This document shows, piece by piece, positions 1-10,575 of a DNA stretch of 64,000 nucleotides. The notes under the pieces were generated by a model. The model had not been told where the DNA came from. It searched no databases and saw only the letters and a list, made by a program, of their open reading frames with translations. The translations under genes and the position numbers were made by a program. Source of the stretch: Streptomyces antioxidans (GTDB lineage Bacteria; Actinomycetota; Actinomycetes; Streptomycetales; Streptomycetaceae); assembly GCF_000968685.2 (NCBI RefSeq), contig NZ_LAKD02000055.1, positions 89,794 to 153,793 on the forward strand, read 5' to 3'. Each line of letters begins with the position of its first letter. The first letter of the stretch is position 1.

Positions 1-339
1 GACCTTGCTGGCCTCGATCTGGTCGCGGAAGATCGCCTTCGTCGCCACGGGATCGGCGCCCAGCTCCTCGGCCTGCCGCGCCACCGCCTCCAGCACCTCA
101 CGCTCCCGCGCCGGGTCGTCGATCGGGCTGTCCGTGCCCCACTTCGCGGCGGCGACCTCATCGGCCACCAGCACCCGCTGCGCGGACAGTTCGGCCAGTG
201 GCCGCAGGCTGCCGTGCTCGACACGGGCCGCACCGGCCGCACCGGCCGGTGCGGCGACGGCGGCGGTGGCCCCGGCGGCCAGTGCGGCGACGGCCAGCAC
301 GGCGATGAGCGCATGGCGGGGGGATGGACGCGGTCGCAT
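1..339 (-). CDS. Secreted chorismate mutase, gamma (AroQ) class, C-terminus outside window
   Basis: Converts chorismate to prephenate; the gamma subclass is exported in actinobacteria. The 113 visible residues open with a signal peptide (MRPRPSPRHALIAVLAVAAL, then an Ala-rich stretch ending near VAAPAGA). The mature start LAELSAQRVLVADEVAAAKW continues with a DSPIDDP turn, and this register resembles the secreted M. tuberculosis enzyme, where the family carries catalytic Arg and Lys residues. The start at 339 is preceded by an AGAGGAA ribosome site. The gene runs off the left edge, so the catalytic C-terminal half cannot be checked. The family assignment rests on the N-terminal helix alone and is good but not certain. 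Confidence 0.75.
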   Translation of the reverse strand, partial: MRPRPSPRHALIAVLAVAALAAGATAAVAAPAGAAGAARVEHGSLRPLAELSAQRVLVADEVAAAKWGTDSPIDDPAREREVLEAVARQAEELGADPVATKAIFRDQIEASKV

Positions 340-521
340 GGGCGAGGTTCCTCTCTCGGCGGTACGGGCGGCCCGCGCCATCGTCCGGGCGGGCGGGGCG
401 CGGGCGGCCGGTCGCGGGTCGCGGGTCGCGGGTCTTGGAACGATAGGCCGCCGCACCGCGAGCACGCCACGGGGCCGGTCCCGCGGGAAGCGGAACCGGC
501 CCCATGGGCGCGTTGGCCGGA

Positions 522-929
522 TCAGGCGGGCTGTCGCGGCCGGACCAGCTCGGCCTGGCCGAACAGCAGGGCGTAGCCCTCGGGGAGCTGGCCGAGGATG
601 GAGCGCAGCAGCTCCGGGCCCGCCAGCCGCCCGACGATTCCCAGTACCGATCCGGCGTCCCAGCGGGCGGTCGCCCGGGTGGACCCGGGGACGTGTGCGG
701 CGATGTCCTTGACGAATCCCCAGCCGGTCAGCCGCTCGGGGCCGGGGATCTCGGCGGCGAGCACCCGCGCCGCCCTCCGGGGCAGTGCCGCGGCGAGGGC
801 GACCCGCTCCTCGCCGGTGAGCTGACGGCCCAGGGCGGCCAGCACGGTACGGGTGATCTCCTCGGCCCGTTCCCTGGTGGGGTAGAGCCCTTCGTACCGC
901 ACCGCTTCGATCAGCTCGTCGTACGTCAT
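522..929 (-). CDS. DUF2267 family protein
   Basis: A 135-residue soluble helical protein of the DUF2267 type, a family of unknown function common in actinobacteria and often near stress genes. It begins MTYDELIEAVRYEGL, followed by helices with LGRQLTGEERVALAAALP, which is typical of the family. I chose the ATG at 929 because an AGGAG lies six bases upstream; the longer reading from 968 has no ribosome site. The small heat-shock gene lies just upstream on the same strand, with about 80 bases between them, so the pair could be co-transcribed. No catalytic residue is recognised. Confidence 0.8.
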   Translation of the reverse strand: MTYDELIEAVRYEGLYPTRERAEEITRTVLAALGRQLTGEERVALAAALPRRAARVLAAEIPGPERLTGWGFVKDIAAHVPGSTRATARWDAGSVLGIVGRLAGPELLRSILGQLPEGYALLFGQAELVRPRQPA

Positions 930-1011
930 GCCGGGCTCCTGCCGTCCCGGGCGACGCTGCTGGAACATGGGTGTGGGGGCGCCTTTCTCGTGAAGGGGGG
1001 TGGGGTGTGGG

Positions 1012-1437
1012 TCAGGCGGTCAGCTGGCGGGGGGCGCCACCGCTGTCGCCGATCTTGATCTTGCGGGGCCTGGCCTTCTCCGAGACCGGCAGGCGCAGGG
1101 TGAGGACGCCCGCGTCATAGGAGGCGTCGATCCGCTCGGTGTCGAGGGTGTCCCCGAGGATGAGCTGACGGGTGTGGAGGCCGGAGGGGCGCTCCGAGGC
1201 GATCATCTCGGCGCCCTCGGGTGCCGGGGAGCGGCGCTCGGCGCGGACGGTCAGCACATTGCGCTCGACATCGAGGTCGATGGTGTCCGGATCGATGCCC
1301 GGGAGGTCGAAGTGGACGACGAACTCGTCGCCCGCCCGATAGGCGTCCATCGGCACGGCTGCCGGCCGTACGGCGGTGCCGAGCAGCTGCTGGGACAGTC
1401 GGTCGAGCTCCCGGAAGGCGTCGGTGCGCATGAGCAT
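1012..1437 (-). CDS. Small heat-shock protein Hsp20/Hsp18 family
   Basis: An ATP-independent holdase chaperone of the alpha-crystallin family, 141 residues, the usual size for actinobacterial Hsp18. The N-terminus MLMRTDAFRELDRL matches the Hsp18 type. The crystallin domain spans about residues 35-135, with VHFDLPGIDPDTIDLDVE and a late GVLTLRLPV strand that fits the family's conserved GVL motif. The start is ambiguous between GTG at 1440 and ATG at 1437 behind AAGGAG; I took ATG because family members start MLMRT. A good sigma70-like promoter with an 18-base spacer lies just upstream. In S. albus Hsp18 is repressed by RheA; a small inverted repeat in the leader here is a candidate control site, but no regulator gene is adjacent. 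Confidence 0.93.
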   Translation of the reverse strand: MLMRTDAFRELDRLSQQLLGTAVRPAAVPMDAYRAGDEFVVHFDLPGIDPDTIDLDVERNVLTVRAERRSPAPEGAEMIASERPSGLHTRQLILGDTLDTERIDASYDAGVLTLRLPVSEKARPRKIKIGDSGGAPRQLTA

Positions 1438-1457
1438 CACGGATCACTCCTTTTCGT

Positions 1458-1472
1458 ATCGCTGCGTGCGAT
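1458..1472 (-). promoter_or_regulatory. Short perfect inverted repeat in the hsp20 leader
   Basis: ATCGC-ACGCA-GCGAT (read on the minus strand) lies between the predicted -10 and the ribosome site of the Hsp20 gene. Five-base arms could be an operator half-set or a small thermosensitive hairpin. It is too short to identify the regulator. Confidence 0.35.
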
Positions 1473-1486
1473 GCCCTATGCCTTTT

Positions 1487-1516
1487 TATATAGCGCGACC
1501 GGCATTAAGTTGACAA
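1487..1516 (-). promoter_or_regulatory. Predicted sigma70-type promoter of the Hsp20 gene
   Basis: On the minus strand, TTGTCA (1516-1511) and TATATA (1492-1487) are separated by 18 bases. This is unusually close to consensus for this GC-rich genome. It sits between the stop of the acyl-CoA synthetase gene and the Hsp20 start, so the chaperone has its own strong promoter. Confidence 0.65.
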
Positions 1517-1524
1517 GCCCACGC

Positions 1525-3096
1525 TCAATGTGGCGTCTGACCTGCGCCTCCCGCGCCCTCCCAGTACGGCTCGCGCAGCCGCCGCTTATAGAGCTTGCCA
1601 TTGGGGTCGCGTGGCATCTCGGCTATGAAATCGACCGACTTAGGGCATTTGTACCCGGCGAGCCGGGTGGTGCAGTGGGCCAGGATCCCCTCGGCGAGAC
1701 CGGGTCCCGGCGCATGCCCCTCGGCGGGCTCCACGACCGCGATGACCTGCTCGCCCCAGTCCTCGTGGGGGATCCCGAAGGCGGCGGCGTCGGCCACGGC
1801 CGGATGGGTGAGCAGCGCGGCCTCGACCTCGGCGGGGTAGATGTTGACCCCGCCGGAGATGATCAGGTCGATCTTGCGGTCGCGGAGGTAGAGATAGCCG
1901 TCCTCGTCCAGGAGGCCGAGGTCGCCGACGGTGAAGAAGTCGCCGATGCGGTTCTTCTCGGTCTTGGACCTGTCCTTGTGGTAGGCGAAGCCTCCGGTGC
2001 TCATCTTCATGTAGACGGTGCCGAGTTCACCGGCCGGGAGCCGGGTGCCCTCGTCGTCGAAGATGGCGATCTCGCTGATGGGCCAGGGGCGGCCGACGGT
2101 CCCCGGCTTCTTCAGCCAGTCCTCGGCGGTGGCGAAAGCGCCGCCGCCCTCGCTGGCCGCGTAGTACTCCTCGACACAGCCGCCCCACCAGTCGATCATT
2201 CCGCGTTTGACGTGGTCGGGGCAGGGTGCGGCGCCATGGATGGCGTGGCGCATCGACGAGACGTCATAGGACCCCTTGACCTCGTCGGGGAGCGCGAGCA
2301 GCCGGTGGAACTGGGTCGGCACCATATGGGTGTGGGTACAGCGGTGGGTGTCGATCAGGCGCAGCATCTCCTGGGGCGTCCACCTGTCCATGAGCACCAG
2401 GGGATGGCCGATGTGCAGCGACGAGCTCGCGAACTGCAGAACGGCGGTGTGGTAGAGCGGTGAGCACACCAGATGGACGTGGTCGGGCTCCTCCTCGCGC
2501 GGGGTGATGCCGAAGAACCGCAGGAAGCCGCCGAGGTGGCCCTCCTCGGGGAGGTTGCCGGTCAGCGCCCGGCGGATTCCGCGCGGACGGCCGGTGGTGC
2601 CGGAGGTGTAGTTCATCACCCAGCCCAGCTCGCGGTCGGCGGGCGGCTCCTCAGACTGCCCCTCGAGGAGTTGGGCGTACGGGCGGAAGCCGTCGATGGC
2701 ACCGACGGCGTAGCGGTGGGTCGCGGGCAGCCCGGCCTCGTCGGCGGCCGCGGCCGCCTGCCCGCCGTAGCGCTCATGGGCGATCAGCACCTTGGACCCG
2801 GAGTCGGAGACGATCCAGGCGATCTCGGGGCCGACCAGATGGTGGTTGACCGGCACCAGATAGAACCCGGCCTGGGTGGCGGCGAGCGCGGCGACGAAGA
2901 ACTCCACCCCGTTGGGCAGCACGACCGCCAGGGCGTCGCCGCGGCGCAGCCCGGCGGCACGCAGTCCGCCGACGAGCCGGTTGCACGCGGCGTGCAGCCG
3001 CCCGGCGGTCCACTCCTCGCCGTCCGGGGCGATGAGGACGGTACGGTCGGGCTCGAGCGCGGCCTGGGCCCAGAAGCCGTTGGGTGTAGGGGACAT
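1525..3096 (-). CDS. Acyl-CoA synthetase, FadD type (AMP-forming)
   Basis: A 523-residue ANL-superfamily ligase that activates a carboxylic acid as an acyl-AMP and then the CoA thioester. Visible motifs are the P-loop-like YTSGTTGRPRG (about residue 165), YYAASEGGG (A5 region, about 310), the hinge YLYLRDRKIDLIISGGVNIYP (A8) and the catalytic lysine motif PNGKLYKRRL near the C-terminus. The start has AGGAGG 11 bases upstream. It lies 112 bases downstream of the flavin oxidoreductase on the same strand, and an imperfect TCTGACG palindrome lies just upstream. Context suggests fatty-acid or sterol-side-chain-like catabolism; the substrate is not predictable from sequence. Confidence 0.9.
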   Translation of the reverse strand: MSPTPNGFWAQAALEPDRTVLIAPDGEEWTAGRLHAACNRLVGGLRAAGLRRGDALAVVLPNGVEFFVAALAATQAGFYLVPVNHHLVGPEIAWIVSDSGSKVLIAHERYGGQAAAAADEAGLPATHRYAVGAIDGFRPYAQLLEGQSEEPPADRELGWVMNYTSGTTGRPRGIRRALTGNLPEEGHLGGFLRFFGITPREEEPDHVHLVCSPLYHTAVLQFASSSLHIGHPLVLMDRWTPQEMLRLIDTHRCTHTHMVPTQFHRLLALPDEVKGSYDVSSMRHAIHGAAPCPDHVKRGMIDWWGGCVEEYYAASEGGGAFATAEDWLKKPGTVGRPWPISEIAIFDDEGTRLPAGELGTVYMKMSTGGFAYHKDRSKTEKNRIGDFFTVGDLGLLDEDGYLYLRDRKIDLIISGGVNIYPAEVEAALLTHPAVADAAAFGIPHEDWGEQVIAVVEPAEGHAPGPGLAEGILAHCTTRLAGYKCPKSVDFIAEMPRDPNGKLYKRRLREPYWEGAGGAGQTPH

Positions 3097-3113
3097 GGCG
3101 GTCCGGTCCTCCT

Positions 3114-3130
3114 TCTGACGGCAGGTCAGG
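3114..3130. promoter_or_regulatory. Imperfect copy of the TCTGACG palindrome upstream of the acyl-CoA synthetase
   Basis: TCTGACG-GCA-GGTCAGG is a degenerate version (two right-arm changes) of the perfect palindrome at 4356-4372. It has the same 3-base centre length. Its position just upstream of the acyl-CoA synthetase start suggests a shared TetR-type regulator; the degeneracy keeps confidence modest. Confidence 0.35.
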
Positions 3131-3208
3131 GAATGTGGAGCGGGGGTGTGGTGTGCGGGGCGGCCAGAGGTGTGCGGCGCAGCCAGCGGGACGGGGGGAC
3201 GGACGCGG

Positions 3209-4312
3209 TCAGGCGCGTCCCGCGATGCGGTTGACGCGGTCGATGGCGCGCTCGAAGCCGCGGGTCAGCTCGTCGAAGACGGCCTGGACCGGGCGTACGG
3301 AGTCCATCCGGCCGACGATCTGGCCGACCGGCGTCCCGAGCAGCGGTTCCACCTCGTACTTCTGGATCCGCGAGACGGCCTCGGCCACCAGCAGCCCCTG
3401 CAGCGGCATGGGCAGCGGGCCCGGTCCGGCCGGGTCCTCCCAGGCGTCGGTCCACTCGGTGCGCAGCTGGCGGGCGGGTTTGCCGGTGAGGGCGCGGGAG
3501 CGCACGGTGTCCCCGGACCCGGCCGCCAGCAGCTTGCGGATGAGGGCCGCCGAAGGGAGTCCGGCCTCCTCGGTGGTGAGCCAGAGGGAGCCGATCCACA
3601 CGCCCTGGGCGCCCAGCGCCAGCCCGGCGGCGATCTGCTCACCGCTGCCGATGCCGCCCGCGGCGAGCACCGGCAGCGGGTCGACGGCCCGTACCACCTC
3701 GGGGGTGAGCACCATGGAGGCGATCTCGCCGGTGTGGCCGCCCGCCTCATAGCCCTGGGCGACGATGACGTCCAGCCCGGCCTCCTTGTGGTGGAGGGCG
3801 TGGCGGGCGCTGCCTGCGAGGGCGGCCACGAGGATGCCGTGGTCATGGGCGCGGGCGACGACATCGGACGGGGGTGAGCCCAGGGCGTTGGCCAGGAGTT
3901 TCACGGGGTAGTCGAAGGCCACGTCGAGCTGGTCGCGGGCCACCTGCTCGAGCCAGCCGGTGATCCGCCAGCCGGATGCCTCGCCCTCGGCCAGCTCGGG
4001 GACGCCGTGCTTGGCGAGGGTGTCCCGGACGAAGGCGCGGTGCCCCTCGGGGATCATCGCCTCGATATCGGCCTCGGTGACCCCCTCCACCTTCTTCGCG
4101 GGCATCACGACGTCCAGGCCGTACGGTCTGCCGTCGGCGTGTGCCTCCAACCAGTCGAGGTCGCGGGCCAGCTCCTCGCCCGCGCCGTAGCGCACCGCGC
4201 CGAGCACACCGAGGCCGCCGGCCCGGCTGATCGCCGCGGCCACGGCGGGGAACGGCGTGAAGCCGAAGACGGCGTGCTCGACACCCAGCCTTGTGCTCAG
4301 CTCCGTCTGCAT
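3209..4312 (-). CDS. NAD(P)H-dependent flavin oxidoreductase, nitronate monooxygenase-like
   Basis: A 367-residue FMN-binding TIM-barrel protein of the 2-nitropropane dioxygenase / nitronate monooxygenase group. The motif VAQGYEAGGHTGE holds the conserved His of the family, and LPVLAAGGIGSGEQIAAGLA followed by GAQGVWIGSLWL forms the phosphate-binding end of the barrel. In mycobacteria one branch of this family (IpdC-like) acts in sterol-ring degradation next to CoA enzymes, so its position before an acyl-CoA synthetase favours a lipid role over nitronate detoxification (inference). No clear ribosome site precedes ATG 4312. A perfect 7+3+7 palindrome lies about 45 bases upstream and probably controls this gene. 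Confidence 0.85.
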   Translation of the reverse strand: MQTELSTRLGVEHAVFGFTPFPAVAAAISRAGGLGVLGAVRYGAGEELARDLDWLEAHADGRPYGLDVVMPAKKVEGVTEADIEAMIPEGHRAFVRDTLAKHGVPELAEGEASGWRITGWLEQVARDQLDVAFDYPVKLLANALGSPPSDVVARAHDHGILVAALAGSARHALHHKEAGLDVIVAQGYEAGGHTGEIASMVLTPEVVRAVDPLPVLAAGGIGSGEQIAAGLALGAQGVWIGSLWLTTEEAGLPSAALIRKLLAAGSGDTVRSRALTGKPARQLRTEWTDAWEDPAGPGPLPMPLQGLLVAEAVSRIQKYEVEPLLGTPVGQIVGRMDSVRPVQAVFDELTRGFERAIDRVNRIAGRA

Positions 4313-4355
4313 GGGCGGCAGGATGCCGCAGGGTGCCGGACGAAGGAAGAGTTTT

Positions 4356-4372
4356 TCTGACGCTACGTCAGA
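4356..4372. promoter_or_regulatory. Perfect palindromic operator TCTGACG-CTA-CGTCAGA
   Basis: Seven-base perfect arms around a 3-base centre lie 44 bases upstream of the flavin oxidoreductase start. A possible -10 (TAGCGT on the minus strand) falls inside the palindrome, so bound protein would block transcription. Size and symmetry fit a TetR-family repressor; the regulator gene is not adjacent. Confidence 0.6.
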
Positions 4373-4475
4373 TTGGTGGCGGGAAAACCGCGCCCCGGGC
4401 CGTCCGGAGGGACCCTGGAGGCTCAGGCGCCCGTCGGAGAGGGCCCGGAGCCCCGGGAGACCCGGGCCCCCGGGG

Positions 4476-6032
4476 TCACGTCTCCAGCACCGCCATGGCC
4501 GCGTTGTGCCCAGGGATCCCGCTCACCCCGCCACCGCGCACCGCGCCCGCGCCGCACAGCAGCACATTGGCGTGGCGCGTCTCCACGCCCCAGCGGCCGG
4601 TGCCCTCCTGGGTGTACGGGAAGGCCAGGTCCCGGTGGAAGATGTTGCCGCCGGGCAGCCGCAGGTCGGCGTCCAGGTCCAGCGGCGTCCTGGCCTCGAT
4701 GCACGGACGCCCGTCGGCGTCCCGGGCCAGACAGTCGGCGATCGGCTCGGCCAGATGGGCGTCGAGCTCCGCGAGGGTGGCGCGCAGCAGCGCGCCGCGC
4801 GCCGCGTCGTTGTCCTCGGTGAACAGCCGGGCGGGGGTGTGCAGTCCGAACAGGGTCAGGGTCTGATAGCCCTCGCGGGCGAGCTCCGGGCCGAGGATCG
4901 ACGGATCGGTCAGCGAGTGGCAGTAGATCTCCGAAGGCGGCCGGTGCGGCAGCTCCCCCGCCACCGCCTGGCGGTACGCCTCCTCCAGCGCGCCGTACCC
5001 CTCGGCGATGTGGAACGTCCCGGAGAACGCCTCGCGCGGGTCCACCTCGCGGTCGCGCAGCGCGGGCAGCCTGCGCAGCAGCATGTTCACCTTGAGCTGC
5101 GCACCCTCGGCGGGCGGTGCGGGCGGCTCCTCGCCCAGCAGCCGGGCCAGTTCGCGCGGTGCCGCCCCGACGAGCACATACCGGGCGGCCGTGGTGGACT
5201 CCCCCGCCTCGCCCTCGTACCGCACCTCCGCCGAGGTGCCGTCGGTGGCGATCGAGGTGACCTCCCGGTCAGTCGCGATCCGCGCGCCCGCCGCGCGGGC
5301 GGCGTCGGCGAGGGCGTCGGTGAGCGCGCCCATGCCGCCGACGGGGACGTCCCAGTCGCCGGTGCCGCCGCCGATCACGTGGTAGAGGAAGCAGCGGTTC
5401 TGGCGCAGCGACGGGTCATGGGCCCGGGCGAAGGTGCCGATGAGCGCGTCGGTGAGGACCACGCCCCGGACGAGGTCGTCGTGGAACGCCGCCTCGATCG
5501 CCTCCCCCAGCGGCCGTTCGAACAGCGCCTGCCACGCCGCGTCGTCCCCGATCCGCGCCCGCAGGTCCTCCCGGGTGGGCAGCGGCTCGGTCAGCGTGGG
5601 GAAGACCCGCTCGGCGACGCGCTGGGTCATGCCGTAGAACCGCTCCCAGGCCGCGTACTCCCTATCCGACCCGGTCAGCCGCTCGAACGCGGCGCGCGTC
5701 CTGCCGGTGGCGGCGGTGTCCACCAGCAGCCCGGTGGGGCGCCCGTCCCGGACGTCGGGGGTGTACGAGGACACCGCGCGCTTGCGCACCGCGAAGCGCA
5801 GCCCGAGGTCGTCGACGATCCGCCGCGGCAACAGGCTGACCAGATAGGAGTAGCGGGACAGCCGTGCGTCCACCCCGGGAAAGGGCCGCGTGGACACGGC
5901 CGCGCCACCGGTGTGGCCAAGGCGCTCGAGCACCAGCACGCTCCGCCCGGCGCGGGCGAGGTACGCGGCGGCGACCAGACCGTTGTGACCACCGCCGACG
6001 ATGACGACGTCGTACGCATCGCTGTGAGACAT
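4476..6032 (-). CDS. FAD-dependent oxidoreductase, phytoene dehydrogenase / PYROXD2-like
   Basis: A 518-residue flavoprotein of the phytoene-desaturase superfamily. The N-terminal Rossmann motif VVIVGGGHNGLVAAAYLARA is followed by the FAD ribose-binding acid VLVLERLGHTGGA, and the C-terminal FAD motif NVLLCGAGAVRGGGVSGIPG is intact. The closest recognisable branch is the PYROXD2-type group rather than true carotenoid desaturases: no carotenoid gene is nearby and the central substrate region lacks carotenoid-specific features I know. It precedes the MpaB-like oxygenase in the reading direction reversed (that gene lies immediately downstream on the right, 65 bases away, same strand), so the two may be one transcript. 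Substrate unknown. Confidence 0.8.
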   Translation of the reverse strand: MSHSDAYDVVIVGGGHNGLVAAAYLARAGRSVLVLERLGHTGGAAVSTRPFPGVDARLSRYSYLVSLLPRRIVDDLGLRFAVRKRAVSSYTPDVRDGRPTGLLVDTAATGRTRAAFERLTGSDREYAAWERFYGMTQRVAERVFPTLTEPLPTREDLRARIGDDAAWQALFERPLGEAIEAAFHDDLVRGVVLTDALIGTFARAHDPSLRQNRCFLYHVIGGGTGDWDVPVGGMGALTDALADAARAAGARIATDREVTSIATDGTSAEVRYEGEAGESTTAARYVLVGAAPRELARLLGEEPPAPPAEGAQLKVNMLLRRLPALRDREVDPREAFSGTFHIAEGYGALEEAYRQAVAGELPHRPPSEIYCHSLTDPSILGPELAREGYQTLTLFGLHTPARLFTEDNDAARGALLRATLAELDAHLAEPIADCLARDADGRPCIEARTPLDLDADLRLPGGNIFHRDLAFPYTQEGTGRWGVETRHANVLLCGAGAVRGGGVSGIPGHNAAMAVLET

Positions 6033-6097
6033 GCCCTCTGGTTAGCACGCGGTGATCGCCGGGGCCAGGCCGCCCGGGGACGCCACGGCCTCGGAGG

Positions 6098-7033
6098 TCA
6101 CCTCTGCCGCGCCCGCAACACCCGCACCCCCGCCGCATCCGCGCTGTTCAGCGTGGCCGCGTTTCTGCGCATTTTGTAGGGCGAGGGGCGGCTGCCCGGG
6201 CCGAGCCGTTCGACCGCCCGCATGATGTGCTTCGGCGGCAGCTGCCAGCGGACCGCGGGCGGGATGCAGCGCAGCGCCCCGCCCATCGCCCGCAGCCTGC
6301 GGGTGACCACCCGCGGCGGGGGCGCGGGACGCCCGTACAGCGCCTGGGCGTACGGGGGCAGGGTCCCGTAAGCGAGCGAGGCGAAGCGCCCCCAGATCAC
6401 CTCGCGCGCCGGGACGAGCAGGGCATGGACCGGGGGCCGCCGCAGAAAGGCGTCCACCTCGCGGGCCTCGGGGGTGGCGGCGAGTTTCGGGCGCACCGTC
6501 GCGAAGTACGCGGCGAGGGCCGTCGTATCGGCCGGTACGCCGGCGGGGTCGAGGCCCACCAGCCGGGCGGACACCACGTTCTCGGCGACATAGGCGTCCG
6601 CCTGGGCGTCGGTGAGCGGATAGCCGGAGCGGCGCAGCACATGGAGGTAGGAGTCGATCTCGGCGCAGTGCACCCACAGCAGCAGCTCGGGCTCGTCGAC
6701 GCCGTGCCGGACCCCGGTGACCGGGTCGGTCAGGGAGAGCCTGCGGTGGATGCCCCGGACCTTGGCTCCCGCCCGCTCGGCCGCCTCGGTGGTGCCGTAG
6801 GTGAGGGTGGCGACGAACCGCGCGGTGCGCAGCAGCCGTCCCCAGGCGTCCTCGCGGAAGTCGGAGTTCTGGGTGATGCCGCGCACCGCGAGCGGATGCA
6901 GGGCCTGGAGGTACAGGGCGCGCACTCCCGCGATCCACATCACCGGGTCGCCGTGCAGCTGCCAGGTGACCGACCGGGGGCCGTAGAGCCCCGGGTCGCC
7001 GTCCGATCCGCCCCGCCGTATGGCCGCCACCAT
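6098..7033 (-). CDS. Oxygenase MpaB family protein (DUF2236)
   Basis: A 311-residue protein of the MpaB / latex-clearing-protein-like fold, a family of b-type haem oxygenases. Visible landmarks are the N-terminal GPRSVTWQLHGDPVMW, then ALYLQALHPLAVRGI with a candidate haem-ligand His, DAWGRLLRTARFV and LLLWVHCAEIDSYL. All of these follow the DUF2236 order. The ATG at 7033 is chosen because GGGAGG lies eight bases upstream; a GTG at 7042 overlaps that site. Downstream on the same strand is the FAD oxidoreductase. A partial copy of a dispersed repeat lies just upstream. The substrate of the family is mostly unknown. Confidence 0.85.
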   Translation of the reverse strand: MVAAIRRGGSDGDPGLYGPRSVTWQLHGDPVMWIAGVRALYLQALHPLAVRGITQNSDFREDAWGRLLRTARFVATLTYGTTEAAERAGAKVRGIHRRLSLTDPVTGVRHGVDEPELLLWVHCAEIDSYLHVLRRSGYPLTDAQADAYVAENVVSARLVGLDPAGVPADTTALAAYFATVRPKLAATPEAREVDAFLRRPPVHALLVPAREVIWGRFASLAYGTLPPYAQALYGRPAPPPRVVTRRLRAMGGALRCIPPAVRWQLPPKHIMRAVERLGPGSRPSPYKMRRNAATLNSADAAGVRVLRARQR

Positions 7034-7058
7034 GGCCACCACCTCCCGGCGGCCAGCC

Positions 7059-7091
7059 TAGGGCGTGGTTCGAAAGTCCCACCTGCCCCGC
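7059..7091. repeat. Half copy of the TTCGAAAGTCCC dispersed repeat
   Basis: Thirty-three bases starting TAGGGCGTGGTTCGAAAG match the left end of the complete element at 59933-60003 at 29 of 33 positions. Only the left arm and the following CCACCTGCCCC are present; the right inverted arm is missing. It lies between the MpaB-like gene and the VOC gene. Confidence 0.6.
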
Positions 7092-7123
7092 GACGACTGG
7101 CCCGGGGCCGGGCCGCCCGGGGC

Positions 7124-7540
7124 TCACTTCTTGAGCGGCTGGGTGAAGCGCAGCAGATTGCCGGAGGGGTCGCGGAAGGCGCAGTCGCGGACGCCGTAGG
7201 GCTGGTCCATGGGCTCCTGAAGCACTTCGCCGCCCGCGGCGCTGATGCGCTCGAAAGTGGCGTCGCAGTCGTCCGTGGCGAAGAGGACGCCGCGCAGCAG
7301 GCCCTTGGCCAACAGCTCCGCCATGGTCTGTCTGTCGTCCGGTGAGGCGTTCGGGTCGGCGAGCGGCGGCTCCAGGACGATGCTCACGTCCGGCTGCGCG
7401 GGCGATCCGACCGTCACCCAGCGCATGCCCTCGAACCCGACGTCATTGCGCACCTCGAGGCCGAGCACATCACGGTAGAAGGGGATCGCCTTGTCGTGGT
7501 CGTCAACGGCGATGAAGCAGGTGGAAAGGGTGATGTCCAT
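7124..7540 (-). CDS. VOC family protein (glyoxalase/bleomycin-resistance fold)
   Basis: A 138-residue metalloenzyme-fold protein. It has the paired beta-alpha-beta modules of the vicinal-oxygen-chelate family: STCFIAVDDHDKAIPFYRDV at the N-terminus and GVLFATDDCDATFERISAAG in the second half, ending YGVRDCAFRDPSGNLLRFTQ. The start MDITLS at 7540 was chosen over a longer frame because the extra 34 residues are not family-like. It lies 10 bases downstream of an AraC-type regulator on the same strand; this regulator/VOC pairing is common in actinobacteria and suggests the VOC protein is the regulated product. Substrate unknown. Confidence 0.88.
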   Translation of the reverse strand: MDITLSTCFIAVDDHDKAIPFYRDVLGLEVRNDVGFEGMRWVTVGSPAQPDVSIVLEPPLADPNASPDDRQTMAELLAKGLLRGVLFATDDCDATFERISAAGGEVLQEPMDQPYGVRDCAFRDPSGNLLRFTQPLKK

Positions 7541-7550
7541 GCCGCTCACG

Positions 7551-7979
7551 CTACGGCCGGGCGGCGGGGCCCGCTTCTCCGTTTCTGACCGGACGGGTGT
7601 GGATCTTGGCCATGCACGCCGGGATGGCGGCGCCGTGGTCATGGCCGCGGGCCCGGTAGCCGCTCGGGCTCTCGCCGACCAGCTGTGTGAAGCGCGAGCT
7701 GAACGACCCCAGCGAGGTACAGCCCACCGCCATGCAGACCTCGGTCACCGTAAGGTCGCCGCGCCGCAGCAGCGCCTTGGCCCGCTCGATGCGGCGGGTC
7801 ATCAGATAGCTGTACGGGGTCTCCCCGAAGGCGGCACGGAAGCTGCGGGAGAAATGGCCCGGCGACATCAGGGCACCGCGCGCCAGCGCCGGGACGTCAA
7901 GCGGCTCGGCGTAGTCCCGGTCCATCCGGTCGCGGGCCCGCCGCAGCCGGACGAGGTCATCGAGGTCCTGCCGTTTCAC
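7551..7979 (-). CDS. AraC-family transcriptional regulator (HTH domain only)
   Basis: About 142 residues consisting almost entirely of the AraC DNA-binding domain: LDVPALARGALMSPGHFSRS is the first helix-turn-helix, and LTVTEVCMAVGCTSLGSFSS with FTQLVGESPSGYRAR the second. No sugar-binding N-terminal domain is present, as in the small MarA/SoxS-like members. The start is uncertain: GTG 7979 (then KRQDLDDLV) fits the usual length, while GTG 8046-8048 would add 23 residues without a ribosome site. It is immediately upstream of, and probably co-transcribed with, the VOC gene. Confidence 0.85.
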   Translation of the reverse strand: MKRQDLDDLVRLRRARDRMDRDYAEPLDVPALARGALMSPGHFSRSFRAAFGETPYSYLMTRRIERAKALLRRGDLTVTEVCMAVGCTSLGSFSSRFTQLVGESPSGYRARGHDHGAAIPACMAKIHTRPVRNGEAGPAARP

Positions 7980-8125
7980 CGGCCCAGTTTCCCACAGCGC
8001 AGAACGGTCGAAAAGGAAACCGGTCAGGAATGAAGAAGCCCCGGTCACGGGGGCGTGGCTAACGTCTGCGGCAGCGACCGCGGCTGTGCGGGCAAGATGG
8101 TACGCACCAGACAGATGGAGACACC

Positions 8126-10519
<2,394 letters not shown>

Positions 10520-10575
10520 CCCGGGCGGTCTCACCGGCACCGTCGCCCCCGCGGGAAGCGCCGCCGGGCGGCGGC

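Noticed and set aside
4257..6179. 640-codon plus-strand frame opposite the FAD oxidoreductase
   Set aside because: The opposite strand has full FAD motifs and a normal start; this frame reads as random Arg/Gly-rich sequence.
7059..7091. Terminator after the VOC/AraC pair
   Set aside because: The sequence has no stem within itself; it matches the dispersed repeat at 59933-60003 instead.
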